A stretch of 64,000 nt of DNA from Synechococcus sp. SynAce01. GTDB taxonomy: Bacteria > Cyanobacteriota > Cyanobacteriia > PCC-6307 > Cyanobiaceae. The stretch lies in assembly GCF_001885215.1 (NCBI RefSeq), contig NZ_CP018091.1, forward strand, positions 682,001 to 746,000, in the 5' to 3' direction. The notes beneath the pieces are model-generated. The model saw nothing but the letters and a program-made list of their open reading frames with translations. It did no database searches and had not been told where the DNA came from. This document shows, in pieces, positions 7,708-17,443 of the stretch; within the stretch, counting starts at the first letter, position 1, and every line of letters starts with the position of its first letter. The position numbers were made by a program, and so were the translations under genes.

Positions 7708-9357
7708 TCAGAGGGCGATCGGCTCGACACCGCTGACCACCGGAGCCACGGCACTGAGGCCGAGTTCTGGGTGGTCCTCGTTGAGCTGGTTGAGGTTCCA
7801 GCTGTTCTTGAACAGCAGCACCGGCCGGCCCCAGGCATCGCGCACGGTCTTGCAGTTGAACAGACGACCGACAACCTCAAGGGCTTCCCAGCCACCGGTT
7901 ACCCAGCGAGCCAGGGAGAAGCCCAGCGGTTCGAGCCGGGTTTCCACGCCGTATTCGTTCTGCAGCCGGTATTGCACCACCTCCAGCTGCAACTGGCCGA
8001 CTGCCGCCAGGATCGGGTCCCGCTTGCTGAGATCGGTGTCGTAGAGCACCTGCACGGCGCCTTCCTCACGCAGCTCATTCACCCCCTTGCGGAAGGCCTT
8101 GAAGGCCGAGGGGTTGGGGTTGCGCAGCCAGGAGAAGATCTCAGGGCTGAAGCAGGGAATGCCTTCGTACTCCACCTTCTGACCCACATAGAGAGTGTCG
8201 CCGATGGCGAACATGCCGGGGTTGTTCAGGCCGATCACGTCGCCGGGGTAGGCGTCTTCGACCACCTCGCGGTCTTGGCCGAACAGCTTCTGGGGGCGCG
8301 AGAGCCGGATCGAGCGGCCGGTGCGGGCATGGCGCACGGTCATGTCCTTGGCGAAGTGGCCGGAGCAGACCCGCACGAAGGCGATCCGGTCGCGGTGGCG
8401 CGGATCCATGTTGGCCTGGAGCTTGAACACAAAGCCGCTGAACTCGGGCCGCAGCGGATCCACCGGGCCGTCCTGGCTGTGGCGGGCCACCGGCCGCTGG
8501 GCCAGCTCCAGGAAGGCATCGAGGAAGGGCCGCACGCCGAAGTTGGTCATCGCCGAGCCGAAGAACACCGGGCTCAGCTCGCCGGCATGGACCAGCTCCA
8601 GATCGAGCTCGGCACCGGCGCCATCGAGCAACTCCAGTTCGTCGAGCGCCTGAGCCAGGAGTTCCGGCTCCACCAGTTCGGCCAGTTCGGGGCTGCCGGC
8701 GGCCAGGTGCCGCTCGCCTGCCTGCCGGCCGCGCTCGGCTCGCGTAAACAGAATCACGTCGCGGCTGCGGCGATCGATCACACCGCGAAAACGATCGCCG
8801 CTACCGATCGGCCAGTTCACCGGCCAGCAGGTGAGCCCCAGCTCGCTTTCGATCTCGTCGATCAGCTCCAGGGGCTCACGCCCCGGCCGGTCCATCTTGT
8901 TGATGAAGGTGAAGATCGGCACGCGCCGCATCCGGCACACCTCAAACAGCTTGCGGGTCTGGGGCTCCAGGCCTTTGGCGGCGTCTTCGAGCATCACCGC
9001 GTTATCGGCGGCGGCCAGGGTGCGGTAGGTGTCTTCTGAAAAATCCTGGTGCCCCGGCGTGTCGAGCAGGTTGATCGTGCTGCCGGCGTAGTCGAACTGG
9101 AGCACGGTGGAGGTGATCGAGATGCCGCGCTGCTTCTCGAGCTCCATCCAGTCGGAGGTGACCTTGCGTTGCTCGCCCTTGGCCTTCACCGCGCCCGCCT
9201 GCTGAATAGCCCCGCCGTAGAGCAACAGTTTTTCGGTGAGGGTGGTCTTGCCCGCGTCGGGGTGGGAAATGATCGCGAAATTGCGGCGCCGGGCCACCGC
9301 TTCGGCCAGGGAGCTCAGGCCCGTGGGCTCACTGGTGCTGCTGGAGCTGCTGGTCAT
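7708..9357 (-). CDS. prfC: Peptide chain release factor 3
   Basis: This 549-residue translational GTPase has G1 HPDAGKTT near residue 34, DTPGHQDF near residue 98 and NKMD near residue 150. The C-terminal domains characteristic of RF3 follow, with [16 protein letters not shown] and the [11 protein letters not shown] region. RF3 recycles RF1/RF2 from the ribosome after peptide release. A poly-serine N-terminus precedes the G domain, which is common in this family. The gene diverges from nrdJ across about 145 nt. Confidence 0.95.
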   Translation of the reverse strand: MTSSSSSTSEPTGLSSLAEAVARRRNFAIISHPDAGKTTLTEKLLLYGGAIQQAGAVKAKGEQRKVTSDWMELEKQRGISITSTVLQFDYAGSTINLLDTPGHQDFSEDTYRTLAAADNAVMLEDAAKGLEPQTRKLFEVCRMRRVPIFTFINKMDRPGREPLELIDEIESELGLTCWPVNWPIGSGDRFRGVIDRRSRDVILFTRAERGRQAGERHLAAGSPELAELVEPELLAQALDELELLDGAGAELDLELVHAGELSPVFFGSAMTNFGVRPFLDAFLELAQRPVARHSQDGPVDPLRPEFSGFVFKLQANMDPRHRDRIAFVRVCSGHFAKDMTVRHARTGRSIRLSRPQKLFGQDREVVEDAYPGDVIGLNNPGMFAIGDTLYVGQKVEYEGIPCFSPEIFSWLRNPNPSAFKAFRKGVNELREEGAVQVLYDTDLSKRDPILAAVGQLQLEVVQYRLQNEYGVETRLEPLGFSLARWVTGGWEALEVVGRLFNCKTVRDAWGRPVLLFKNSWNLNQLNEDHPELGLSAVAPVVSGVEPIAL

Positions 9358-9501
9358 GGAGCCAGCCTGCCAGCAGGCTCACCCGGGCTTTCGCCGCTGC
9401 TGCCTCCACCGCCGCCTTCACCACTGTCTCTGGTGCTTTCGGAACCTTGCCGCCACCACAGGTGGCGTTTAAGCTGAGCCAACCAGACCAGCAGCGCTGC
9501 C

Positions 9502-11844
9502 GTGACCCTCACCCCCACCCGTCTCGACCTGGCTGATCCCAGCCGGCGCGGCACCAGCGAGCACCCCGATTTTCCGGCCACCGCTCCGGCGGCCAATCCG
9601 GTCTTTTACCGCACCTATTCCCGCCGCACCGAAGGCGGCCGCGAGAGCTGGCACCAGGTGTCGGAGCGCAACCTCGAGGGTCTGCGCCAGCTGGGCGACC
9701 TCAGCGCTGAGGAAGTGGCGCTGATCCGCCGCATGCAGACCTACCAGCAGGCCCTGCCCTCGGGGCGCTGGCTCTGGATCGGTGGCACGCCCTGGATTCA
9801 GCAGCGCCACAACTTCTCCGGCGCCTACAACTGCACCTCCACCAACCTGATCGACTGGGAAGCCTTCGGTCTGATGATGGACCTGGCGATGATGGGCTGC
9901 GGCACCGGCGCCATCATCGAACCGCGCTTAATTGAGCGGCTGCCGCTGCTGCGCAACCGGCTGGTGATCGAGAGCGTCAGCCCGATCGGTGTCACCCCCG
10001 CAGCCGAGCGCCAGGAGGCCACCCGCTCCAGCAGCGCGGGCAACCGGGTGACGATCAAGGTGGGGGACACCCGCCGCGGCTGGGTGGACAGCTACCAGCG
10101 TTTGCTGGAACTGAGCAGCGACACCAGCTTCAGCGCCGATGCTGCGATCACGGTGAACGTGGATCTCTCCGATGTGCGGCCAGTGGGCGAAACGCTCAAG
10201 GGCTTCGGCGGCATGGCCAACCCGGTGAAACTGGGCGATCTCTACGGCCGGGTGGCCCAGATCCTCAACAAGGCGAATGGCCGCCAGCTCACGTCGGTGG
10301 AGTGCTGCCTGCTGATCGATGAGGCCGCCGTCACGATCGTGGCGGGCAACATCCGCCGCAGCGCCGGCATGCGCCAGTTCGCCGCCGAGGATGGCTCCGC
10401 CGCTGGCGCCAAGGAAAACCTCTGGCAGCAAGACGCTGAAGGCAACTGGAGCATTGATCCCGACCGCGACGCGCTGCGGATGGCCAACCACACCCGGGTG
10501 TTCCACAACCGCCCCTCCAAAGAGGTGGTGCTCGAAGCGGTGGTCAAGCAGTTCCAGAGCGGCGAAGGCGCGATCCAGTTCGCCCCTGAGGCGATCGCCC
10601 GCTCCAATGCCGACCTGCTGCCCACCGCCGAGCTGCGCAGCGAGTTCATCGACATCTACGTCGACCAGGGCCGCGAGGAAGCCGGCCGCTGGCTCAACCT
10701 CCATCACCCCGAGATCAGCGCCGCCGAGCTGGAGCACCGGCTGGGACGTTATGGGCTCAATCCCTGCGGCGAAATCCTGGGAGCTGATTTCCACTGCAAC
10801 CTGGCCGAAATCCACCTCAACCGCATCGATCCAGCCGACCATCAGGCCCAGGCCGATGCCTTCAAGGCCGCTGGCCTGGCGGTGGCCTGCCTGCTCAACC
10901 ACGATTTCGAGGTGGAGCGTTACCGCCAGAGCCGCGCCTGGGATCCGATTGTGGGCGTGAGCTTCACCGGCCTGTTCGATTTCTTCGTGCATGCCTTCGG
11001 CACCCCCTGGCTGAACTGGTGGGAGGCGGGCCGCCCCGAAACAGAAGCCGGTCTGGCCTTCAAGGCGCAGGAAGCGGAGTATCTGAGCCGCTGGAAGCAG
11101 GTGGTGAACACGGCGGTGTGGGACTACTGCGATCGCCACGGCCTGCGTCGCCCCAATCGTTGCACCACCGTGCAACCGGCCGGCACCAAGAGCCTGCTCA
11201 CCGGCGCCAGCCCCGGCTGGCACCCTCCCAAGGCGCAGCGCTTCATCCGCCGCATCACCTTCCGCAAGAACGATCCGGTGGCCCTGGCCTGCCTCGACTA
11301 CGGCTACACGATCGTGCCAAGCCAATCGGACAAAGACGACAACGGTCGCCTGCTGGATAATCCCTTCGATCCACGCTGCACCGAATGGCTGGTGGAAATC
11401 CCCACCGAAGTGAGCTGGGCGAACATCCCTGGCGCCGATGCGGTGGAGATCAACAACTTCTCCGCCCTGGCCCAGTTCGACTTCTACATGCAAGTGCAGA
11501 CGCACTACACGGCCCACAACACCTCTGCCACCGTCGAGTTTCGCGAGAACGAAATCGAGCCGTTGGCCGAAGCGATCCATCAAGCGATCGATGGCGGCAA
11601 GGGCTATATCTCAGCAGCCCTGCTGGCCCGCTTCGATGCCAACGCCACCTTCCCGCGCCTGCCGTTTGAACCCATCGATCAGGCCACCTACAGCCGCCTG
11701 AGCGAAGAGGTGTTAAGCCGCCGCCGCACCGGTGATTTCTTCGAAGCCCTGCAGCGCTACGACCGCGGCGAACTGGTGGAAGCCGGTCCGGCTGGTTGTG
11801 ATTCCGACAAGTGTTTGCTGCCCCTGGCCAAGCCCACCCCATGA
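9502..11844 (+). CDS. nrdJ: Adenosylcobalamin-dependent (class II) ribonucleotide reductase
   Basis: This monomeric 780-residue enzyme is of the Lactobacillus leichmannii type. The expected cysteines are visible: Cys111 in YNCTSTN, Cys422 in NPCGEI, Cys432 in FHCNLAEIHL, and the C-terminal redox pair Cys766/Cys771 in GCDSDKCLLP. It reduces ribonucleoside triphosphates to deoxy forms using the B12 radical and needs no oxygen. Picocyanobacteria commonly rely on this class. The start is GTG 9502. I looked for a cobalamin riboswitch in the 144 nt upstream and saw none. The stop overlaps the next small gene (ATGA). Confidence 0.95.
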   Translation: MTLTPTRLDLADPSRRGTSEHPDFPATAPAANPVFYRTYSRRTEGGRESWHQVSERNLEGLRQLGDLSAEEVALIRRMQTYQQALPSGRWLWIGGTPWIQQRHNFSGAYNCTSTNLIDWEAFGLMMDLAMMGCGTGAIIEPRLIERLPLLRNRLVIESVSPIGVTPAAERQEATRSSSAGNRVTIKVGDTRRGWVDSYQRLLELSSDTSFSADAAITVNVDLSDVRPVGETLKGFGGMANPVKLGDLYGRVAQILNKANGRQLTSVECCLLIDEAAVTIVAGNIRRSAGMRQFAAEDGSAAGAKENLWQQDAEGNWSIDPDRDALRMANHTRVFHNRPSKEVVLEAVVKQFQSGEGAIQFAPEAIARSNADLLPTAELRSEFIDIYVDQGREEAGRWLNLHHPEISAAELEHRLGRYGLNPCGEILGADFHCNLAEIHLNRIDPADHQAQADAFKAAGLAVACLLNHDFEVERYRQSRAWDPIVGVSFTGLFDFFVHAFGTPWLNWWEAGRPETEAGLAFKAQEAEYLSRWKQVVNTAVWDYCDRHGLRRPNRCTTVQPAGTKSLLTGASPGWHPPKAQRFIRRITFRKNDPVALACLDYGYTIVPSQSDKDDNGRLLDNPFDPRCTEWLVEIPTEVSWANIPGADAVEINNFSALAQFDFYMQVQTHYTAHNTSATVEFRENEIEPLAEAIHQAIDGGKGYISAALLARFDANATFPRLPFEPIDQATYSRLSEEVLSRRRTGDFFEALQRYDRGELVEAGPAGCDSDKCLLPLAKPTP

Positions 11845-12113
11845 ACTGGCGATTGCTGGCGTTGGTGAGTGGCCTGCTGCCGGTGGCTTTGCAGGCTTCG
11901 CCTGGTTGGGCCAACAGTTCACTTAACCCCAGCATCGAAGAGATGTGCGAGGGCTTGGTTGTGATCAACGACAAAATCGGAGCCACTGCCGCCCCAGGAA
12001 CAGCAATGGGAGCGCGCATGCAAACGGAACTCTCACTCTCACCGGCGCAATACGGCGCCCTCTGGTCGTTGATGAAACTCACACCCACCCCCACTTGCAC
12101 AAAGCTCTACTGA
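11841..12113 (+). CDS. Small secreted protein, function unknown
   Basis: This 90-residue protein starts at ATG 11841, overlapping the nrdJ stop by 4 nt. It has a clear signal peptide (about residues 1-25, LLALVSGLLPVALQASPGWA) and a mature part of about 65 residues with two cysteines that could form one disulfide. I recognise no family. The ATGA overlap suggests translational coupling to nrdJ, but a functional link is not evident for an exported protein. Confidence 0.6.
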   Translation: MNWRLLALVSGLLPVALQASPGWANSSLNPSIEEMCEGLVVINDKIGATAAPGTAMGARMQTELSLSPAQYGALWSLMKLTPTPTCTKLY

Positions 12114-12218
12114 AGAAGTCATACCCGCAGTGGCTGGCCAGAAAGTTGCTCTCCAAGGCAGCAGCCCAGGTCCGAAAGCTGACCAGAATCAGTTGAGCAT
12201 TGAAATCTGGAAGGGCCC

Positions 12219-13100
12219 ATGAATCGCCTACTCAAGAGCTATACGGTCATCGTATTTGCCGGGATCCTCTATGCTATTGCCCTCAAATATTTCATTCTTC
12301 CCTCGAAGGTGATTCTAACGGGGACCGAGGGTATTGCCACAGCTTTGTCGTACTACTTCGAAAGCTTCAATCTATTCATTGTCCTCTATGTGATCTTTCA
12401 GGCCCTTTTGCTGGTCTTTGCTTTTACGCGGATCAGCAAGGTATTTGCCCTGCGATCGCTGGTTGTCGTCAGCACCGTTGTGCTGACTCTGTTGATCTTG
12501 CCAGAACAGAGCTTTGCCCGGCCTGAACCCCAGAATGAACGCATCATTCTGGTGATTTTCGGTGGCTTGCTGGCCGGGGTGGCCAAGGCTCTGGCCTTCA
12601 AGAATCGTGGGTCCACCGGCGATGAAGACATCATTGGTGCCTATTACGCCACCAAACACCTCAAGCCAGTTGGATCGATCGCCGTAATCGCCTCGGTTGG
12701 ATCCACCGCCTTCGGGTTGATTGTTGACTTCCTCAAGAATGGTGAGTTTGAGTCTGTGGTCAACACACTGATGTACACCTGCCTCTACATCTTTGTTTCC
12801 ACAGAAACTTTAAATGACCTTTACCACAAGTTCAAGATCACGATGCTGGCGATCATCACGCACCAACGCGATGCCATCGGCCAGGCCATTTGTGATTCCT
12901 CCTCGCATCGCACCTACTCGGCCCACCCGATCACCGGTGGCCGCAGTGGAGACTCCTACTACGTGGTGAGAACGATCATCACCCAGGAAGAACTACCACC
13001 GATGATCACTTCAATCCAAGCCATTGACCCCGATTGCTTCTACTACTATCATGACGTTGAAGGTGTCTCCAGCCAGTACTACATCACACCAATTGGCTGA
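12219..13100 (+). CDS. YitT family membrane protein (DUF161 + DUF2179)
   Basis: The protein has 293 residues. The N-terminal 190 residues hold five to six membrane helices with the YitT signature LKYFILPSKVILTGTEGIA. The C-terminal cytoplasmic DUF2179 domain (about residues 210-293) includes HPITGGRSGDSYYVVRTII. The function of the family is unsettled. The start has a strong GGAAGG ribosome site. Its base composition is visibly less GC-rich than nrdJ, with many A/T-ending codons, which suggests acquisition by transfer. It lies between nrdJ and a tRNA-Ser gene. Confidence 0.85.
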   Translation: MNRLLKSYTVIVFAGILYAIALKYFILPSKVILTGTEGIATALSYYFESFNLFIVLYVIFQALLLVFAFTRISKVFALRSLVVVSTVVLTLLILPEQSFARPEPQNERIILVIFGGLLAGVAKALAFKNRGSTGDEDIIGAYYATKHLKPVGSIAVIASVGSTAFGLIVDFLKNGEFESVVNTLMYTCLYIFVSTETLNDLYHKFKITMLAIITHQRDAIGQAICDSSSHRTYSAHPITGGRSGDSYYVVRTIITQEELPPMITSIQAIDPDCFYYYHDVEGVSSQYYITPIG

Positions 13101-13164
13101 CTCACACCAATAAACTGAAACACAGCCATTGGACAATCAAGACCGATCAAAACCTATGCACTGA

Positions 13165-13299
13165 GGCTGTGGCCAGCTGGCCACCACCATCGCCGCCCGC
13201 CTTCCCCATCAGATGGGCTGCAGCGCTGAGCAGGGCATCGATTTTGTGGATTTCAGCCCCTGGGAAGCCTTTTTGAAGGCCTGGGGCATGGGAAGCTAG
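13165..13299 (+). pseudogene. Possible C-terminal remnant of a lost gene
   Basis: This frame of 44 codons runs from just after a TGA to a TAG. It encodes an ordered-looking peptide ending GIDFVDFSPWEAFLKAWG plus four residues. It has no convincing start or ribosome site unless the internal ATG at 13213 is used, which would give 28 residues. I do not recognise the family. It may be the tail of a deleted gene next to the tRNA-Ser. Confidence 0.3.
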
Positions 13300-13337
13300 G
13301 AGAGCTGCTGGCCGTTACGGGCTCCAGTGGCTATTCT

Positions 13338-13422
13338 GGAGGGGTGGTCGAGTGGTTGATGGCTCTGGTCTTGAAAACCAGCGAGGCGAAAGCCTCCGCG
13401 GGTTCGAATCCCGCCCCCTCCG
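13338..13422 (+). tRNA. tRNA-Ser (anticodon UGA)
   Basis: This is an 85-nt class II tRNA. The acceptor stem GGAGGGG pairs with CCCCTCC, with discriminator G. The anticodon stem is CTGGT/ACCAG with loop CTTGAAA, so the anticodon is TGA at 13372-13374. A serine-type variable arm (GCGAGGCGAAAGCCTCCGC) and the T-loop GGTTCGAATCC are present. CCA is not encoded. Confidence 0.96.
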
Positions 13423-13731
13423 TTGCCCACGAGTCCCACTGCTCCACATCGGGCTCGATTCAGCAGCAGCGGGGAAGGCAGAGTACGGCGAAACAACAGC
13501 CAATTGTATCCGTTGATACCGGCAAAACTTTGCATGCTTGCTTCTCTCACTGAGTCGCAAGAAGCCCTTCCCAATGCCTTGATACCAACTCAAAAAACAT
13601 CAATTCTAGGTTGTTTAGACGCCAGCACTGAAGAGCATTCACAACATAAACTCATCCATTGATTCGAAGATATTCTTGGTTAAGACAAGATTCACTATTT
13701 AAGCTACTGGCCATTGACCATCAAGCCGCTG
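13423..13731 (+). other. AT-richer spacer between tRNA-Ser and rfbA
   Basis: No gene is supported in these 309 nt. The composition is clearly less GC-rich than the flanks. A weak promoter-like pair (TTCTTG 13673-13678, 17 nt, TATTTA 13696-13701) lies about 30 nt before the rfbA start, with a poor -35 match. Nothing else could be read, and no repeat of the tRNA 3' end was seen. Confidence 0.4.
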
Positions 13732-14664
13732 ATGCACACAACCGCACCTGCCCGCAAGGGGCTGATTCTGGCAGGCGGCAATGGCACACGGCTGGCACCG
13801 CTCACAACTGCCGTCAGCAAACAGTTGATGCCCGTCTATGACAAACCGATGATCTATTACCCACTCAGCACCTTGATGCTGGCGGGTATTCGTGAAATTC
13901 TGATCATCACCACACCGGTCGACCGCGCCGCCTTTGAGCGTCTGCTGGGCGATGGCAGTAGCTGGGGAATGGAGATTCACTATGCCGTTCAGCCCAGTCC
14001 TGATGGCCTTGCTCAGGCCTTTCTGATTGGCGAGGACTTTCTAGGTGGAGCAGCCGCAGCCCTCGTCTTGGGCGACAATCTTTTTCATGGCCATGAGCTG
14101 GCCCAGCAACTTCAAACCTCTAACGCCAGCCATGATGGCGCCACGGTTTTCGCCTATGGAGTCGGCGATCCTGAGCGCTATGGCGTCGTCGAATTTGCTG
14201 CTGATGGACGTGTCTTGAGTATCGAGGAAAAACCCGAAAAGCCTAAATCCCGCTATGCCATCACCGGCCTTTACGTGTATGACCACACGGTGGTGGAACG
14301 AGCCAAACAGGTGAAGCCATCAGGGCGCGGCGAACTGGAAATCACTGATCTGAATCGCCAATACCTGGATGAAGGCCTTCTGCGGGTCGAATTGATGGGT
14401 CGCGGCATGGCCTGGCTGGATACGGGCACCCCGGATTCGCTGCATGAGGCCGCCAGTTACATCCGCACCTTGGAGCACCGGCAAGGGCTCAAGGTGGGTT
14501 GCCCTGAAGAAGTGGCCTGGCGGCTGGGGTGGATTGATGACGACCAGCTTGAACGTTTGGCCCAACCACTCAAGAAAAGCGGCTACGGCAACTATCTACT
14601 ACGCCTGCTCAGTGATGGCATGGATTCCGTGCTGACGACTGCCGCGATCAAAGGAGCTGCTTGA
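13732..14664 (+). CDS. rfbA: Glucose-1-phosphate thymidylyltransferase
   Basis: This 310-residue enzyme has the nucleotidyltransferase signature [13 protein letters not shown] near residue 15 and [18 protein letters not shown] directly after. VLGDNLFHG follows near residue 113 and EEKPEKPKS near residue 170. It makes dTDP-glucose from dTTP and glucose-1-phosphate, the first step of dTDP-L-rhamnose synthesis. I chose ATG 13732 because only six residues separate it from an upstream TTG and the family starts close to RKGLILAGG. It shares one base with the rfbC start (TGATG). Confidence 0.94.
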   Translation: MHTTAPARKGLILAGGNGTRLAPLTTAVSKQLMPVYDKPMIYYPLSTLMLAGIREILIITTPVDRAAFERLLGDGSSWGMEIHYAVQPSPDGLAQAFLIGEDFLGGAAAALVLGDNLFHGHELAQQLQTSNASHDGATVFAYGVGDPERYGVVEFAADGRVLSIEEKPEKPKSRYAITGLYVYDHTVVERAKQVKPSGRGELEITDLNRQYLDEGLLRVELMGRGMAWLDTGTPDSLHEAASYIRTLEHRQGLKVGCPEEVAWRLGWIDDDQLERLAQPLKKSGYGNYLLRLLSDGMDSVLTTAAIKGAA

Positions 14665-15236
14665 TGGAAGCCAAGACTTACGCGATCGCAGGGCCCATCT
14701 TGCTCACACCCAAGGTATTCGAAGATGATCGAGGCTTTTTCTTCGAGAGCTGGAATGCGCGCAGTTTTGCTGCGGCCCTCGGCGTCAGCGAAGCGGAAGC
14801 GCCGATCTTCATGCAGGACAACCACTCCCGCTCGAGCCAGGGAGTGCTGCGTGGTCTTCACTATCAACTGCAGCCAGAACCACAAGGCAAGCTGGTGCGC
14901 TGCGTCGCCGGCGAAATTTTTGATGTGGCCGTCGACATCCGGGGCAGCTCGGCCACTTTCGGGCAGTGGGTTGGTGAGCGCCTGAGCGCCGAAAACCACC
15001 AATTGCTGTGGATACCACCCGGCTTTGCCCATGGTTTTCTCACCCTCAGCCCCTCAGCCGACGTTCTCTATAAGGCCAGTGGCCTATGGAGCAAAACTTG
15101 TGAACGCTCCCTGCTCTGGAGCGACCCAGCCATCGCCATCGCCTGGCTACTGGGCGAACTGAGCGGCGTGGAACCGTTGCTGGCCAGCAAAGATGCGTCG
15201 GCGCCGCTGTTGGTGGATGCCGAGGTGTTTGCGTGA
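14664..15236 (+). CDS. rfbC: dTDP-4-dehydrorhamnose 3,5-epimerase
   Basis: This is a 190-residue cupin-fold epimerase. FFESWNARSF near residue 25, the catalytic histidine in LRGLHYQL near residue 67 and WIPPGFAHGF near residue 115 are all present. It carries out the third step of dTDP-L-rhamnose synthesis. It is translationally coupled to rfbA by a 1-nt overlap and to rfbD by a 4-nt overlap (GTGA). The length is normal. Confidence 0.94.
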   Translation: MEAKTYAIAGPILLTPKVFEDDRGFFFESWNARSFAAALGVSEAEAPIFMQDNHSRSSQGVLRGLHYQLQPEPQGKLVRCVAGEIFDVAVDIRGSSATFGQWVGERLSAENHQLLWIPPGFAHGFLTLSPSADVLYKASGLWSKTCERSLLWSDPAIAIAWLLGELSGVEPLLASKDASAPLLVDAEVFA

Positions 15237-16120
15237 AGGTGATCATCACGGGCAAAGATGGCCAGCTTGGTCAGGCCCTGATCGATTCCGTGCCCCAGGG
15301 GGTGGAACTGATGGCAACGGGGCGGGATCAGCTCAACCTCGCCGATGCCGGGGCCTGCCGCCAAATCGTCTATGAATTCAAACCCGATTGGGTCATCAGC
15401 GCTGGGGCCTACACGGCGGTCGATCGCGCCGAATCAGAACCAGACCTGGCCATGGCGGTGAATGCCAGTGCACCGGGGGCCTTTGCCGAAGCCCTCGCTG
15501 AAACTGGCGGAAAGCTGCTCCAAGTGAGCACCGATTTCGTCTTCAACGGCGCCCAAGGCCATCCCTATGAACCCGCCCAAGCCATGCAACCGCTGGGGGT
15601 CTACGGCAAGACAAAGGCGGCAGGTGAATCCGCCGCACAGGCCGCTTTAACACCAGAGCAGCTCACAATCCTGCGCACCAGCTGGGTCTATGGGCCGGTG
15701 GGCAAGAACTTCTGCCTCACCATGCTGCGCCTGCACCGGCAGAACGCCGAAACGGGAGAACCCCTCGGAGTGGTGGCCGATCAGGTGGGATGCCCTACCA
15801 GCACCCTCACCCTGGCCAGCGCCTGCTGGGCTGCCACCGCAAAGCAAGGGGGTGGAGTGCTCCATTGGTGCGATGCCGGTGCAGCCAGCTGGTACGACTT
15901 CGCCATCGCCATCGGCGAACTCGGTGTCAGCGCCGGACTGCTGCACAAAGCCGCCCAGGTCAAGCCGCTCACAACGGCCGACTACCCGACACCAGCAGAG
16001 CGGCCCAGCTATACCCTGCTCGATTGCACCAGTAGCCGCCAGGCACTCAACCTGCAGGCCACCCACTGGCGAGAAGCTCTGGCCGCTGTGCTCGGAGCGG
16101 TGTCGACACCAAAAAGCTAA
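15233..16120 (+). CDS. rfbD: dTDP-4-dehydrorhamnose reductase
   Basis: This 295-residue short-chain dehydrogenase has a Rossmann glycine motif at the N-terminus (ITGKDGQLGQAL), STDFVFNG near residue 100, and the catalytic YGKTK (YxxxK) near residue 123. It reduces the 4-keto sugar with NAD(P)H to give dTDP-L-rhamnose. The start is GTG 15233 within the rfbC stop. The family context confirms the assignment. Confidence 0.94.
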   Translation: MKVIITGKDGQLGQALIDSVPQGVELMATGRDQLNLADAGACRQIVYEFKPDWVISAGAYTAVDRAESEPDLAMAVNASAPGAFAEALAETGGKLLQVSTDFVFNGAQGHPYEPAQAMQPLGVYGKTKAAGESAAQAALTPEQLTILRTSWVYGPVGKNFCLTMLRLHRQNAETGEPLGVVADQVGCPTSTLTLASACWAATAKQGGGVLHWCDAGAASWYDFAIAIGELGVSAGLLHKAAQVKPLTTADYPTPAERPSYTLLDCTSSRQALNLQATHWREALAAVLGAVSTPKS

Positions 16121-16164
16121 GGCCCATCCTTCAGGAGATCACCCAACACACCACCCACAGGCCC

Positions 16165-17316
16165 ATGGATCATCAGCAGACGACAACCCCAGAAATCGCT
16201 GAGTTGCTGGAAGGCCGCCAACGGATCTTGGTGACTGGTGGCGCCGGCTTCATCGGTGGAGCCGTGGTGCGGCGGCTGTTACGCGAGAGCACGGCCACGG
16301 TATTCAATCTCGACAAGATGGGTTACGCCAGTGACTTGAGCAGCATCGAAGGCGTGCTGAGGGAAGCAGGCGAAGCCAGTGAAGAGCGCCATCAACTGTT
16401 GCAGGTAGATCTCACGAATGCAGAGGCATTGGAAGCGGCCATTCGCCAGGCTGACCCCGATCTTGTCATGCATCTAGCAGCAGAGAGCCACGTGGATCGT
16501 TCCATCGAAGGACCAGGTGATTTCATTGCCAGCAATGTGACAGGAACCTTCAATTTGTTGCAAGCCATCAGAGGACATTGGGATCGCCTCGGTGGTGAAA
16601 GAAAAGAACAGTTCCGATTGCATCACATCAGCACGGATGAAGTGTTCGGGTCCCTGGGGGAAACAGGTCGCTTTTCTGAAACCACTCCCTACGATCCACG
16701 CTCTCCCTACTCCGCCAGCAAGGCTGCCAGTGATCACTTGGTGAGTGCCTGGCATCACACCTATGGCCTGCCTGTTGTTCTCACCAATTGCAGCAATAAT
16801 TATGGGCCGTGGCAATTTCCCGAAAAATTGATCCCCGTCGTGATCCTCAAGGCAGTCGCGGGTGAACCCATTCCGTTGTATGGAGATGGTGCGAACATCC
16901 GCGATTGGCTGTATGTAGAAGATCACGTTGATGCTCTGCTGCTCTCAGCCACAAAAGGACGCCTTGGCCAGAGCTATTGCGTGGGCGGGCATGGCGAGCG
17001 CACCAACAAACAGGTTGTGGAGGCGATCTGCCTCTTACTTGATGAACTTCTACCCAGCAAAGCTGCTCACTCCAACCTGATTACACCTGTCACTGATAGG
17101 CCCGGTCATGATCGTCGATATGCGATCGATCCCAGCAAAATCAGTGACGAATTAGGATGGACTTCAAGCCACAGTTTTGAAGAGGGCCTGAAGAATACGC
17201 TAAAATGGTTCCTGAAAAGTCAAAGTTGGTGCGATAAAGTTCGAAAAAGGGCAAACTATCGGGGGAACAGATTGGGAGTGGTGGAGCATGGCTTGGTCCA
17301 TGCTCAGAACAGTTAA
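16165..17316 (+). CDS. rfbB: dTDP-glucose 4,6-dehydratase
   Basis: The enzyme has 383 residues. It carries VTGGAGFIGGAVVRRLL near residue 24, the HISTDEVFG catalytic loop near residue 153, the YSASK (YxxxK) motif near residue 182 and NNYGPWQFPEKLIP near residue 212. It catalyses the second step of rhamnose synthesis. About 20 extra residues precede the Rossmann motif. The gene follows rfbD by 44 nt, and its last part is less GC-rich than rfbD. The order A-C-D-B completes the pathway to dTDP-rhamnose. No glycosyltransferase or flippase is adjacent, so the sugar acceptor is unknown. Confidence 0.95.
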   Translation: MDHQQTTTPEIAELLEGRQRILVTGGAGFIGGAVVRRLLRESTATVFNLDKMGYASDLSSIEGVLREAGEASEERHQLLQVDLTNAEALEAAIRQADPDLVMHLAAESHVDRSIEGPGDFIASNVTGTFNLLQAIRGHWDRLGGERKEQFRLHHISTDEVFGSLGETGRFSETTPYDPRSPYSASKAASDHLVSAWHHTYGLPVVLTNCSNNYGPWQFPEKLIPVVILKAVAGEPIPLYGDGANIRDWLYVEDHVDALLLSATKGRLGQSYCVGGHGERTNKQVVEAICLLLDELLPSKAAHSNLITPVTDRPGHDRRYAIDPSKISDELGWTSSHSFEEGLKNTLKWFLKSQSWCDKVRKRANYRGNRLGVVEHGLVHAQNS

Positions 17317-17443
17317 ACCTTCTTTCATCGAAGCATTCGAAGAATTTCGACCCACTTTTTGCTGGCCTCACGCCTGCTGAACTGCTCAATTTAAATACCA
17401 CCTTCGAATGGATACTGCCTGGCTTTGCATGCAGTGCCCCCGT

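Noticed and set aside
9358-9501. Possible cobalamin riboswitch before nrdJ
   Set aside because: The spacer is only 144 nt and lacks the B12-box consensus; the hairpin CCTGCCAGCAGG is short and not in riboswitch context.
13338-13422. Attachment site duplication at tRNA-Ser
   Set aside because: No second copy of the tRNA 3' end was found in this window and no integrase gene is present.
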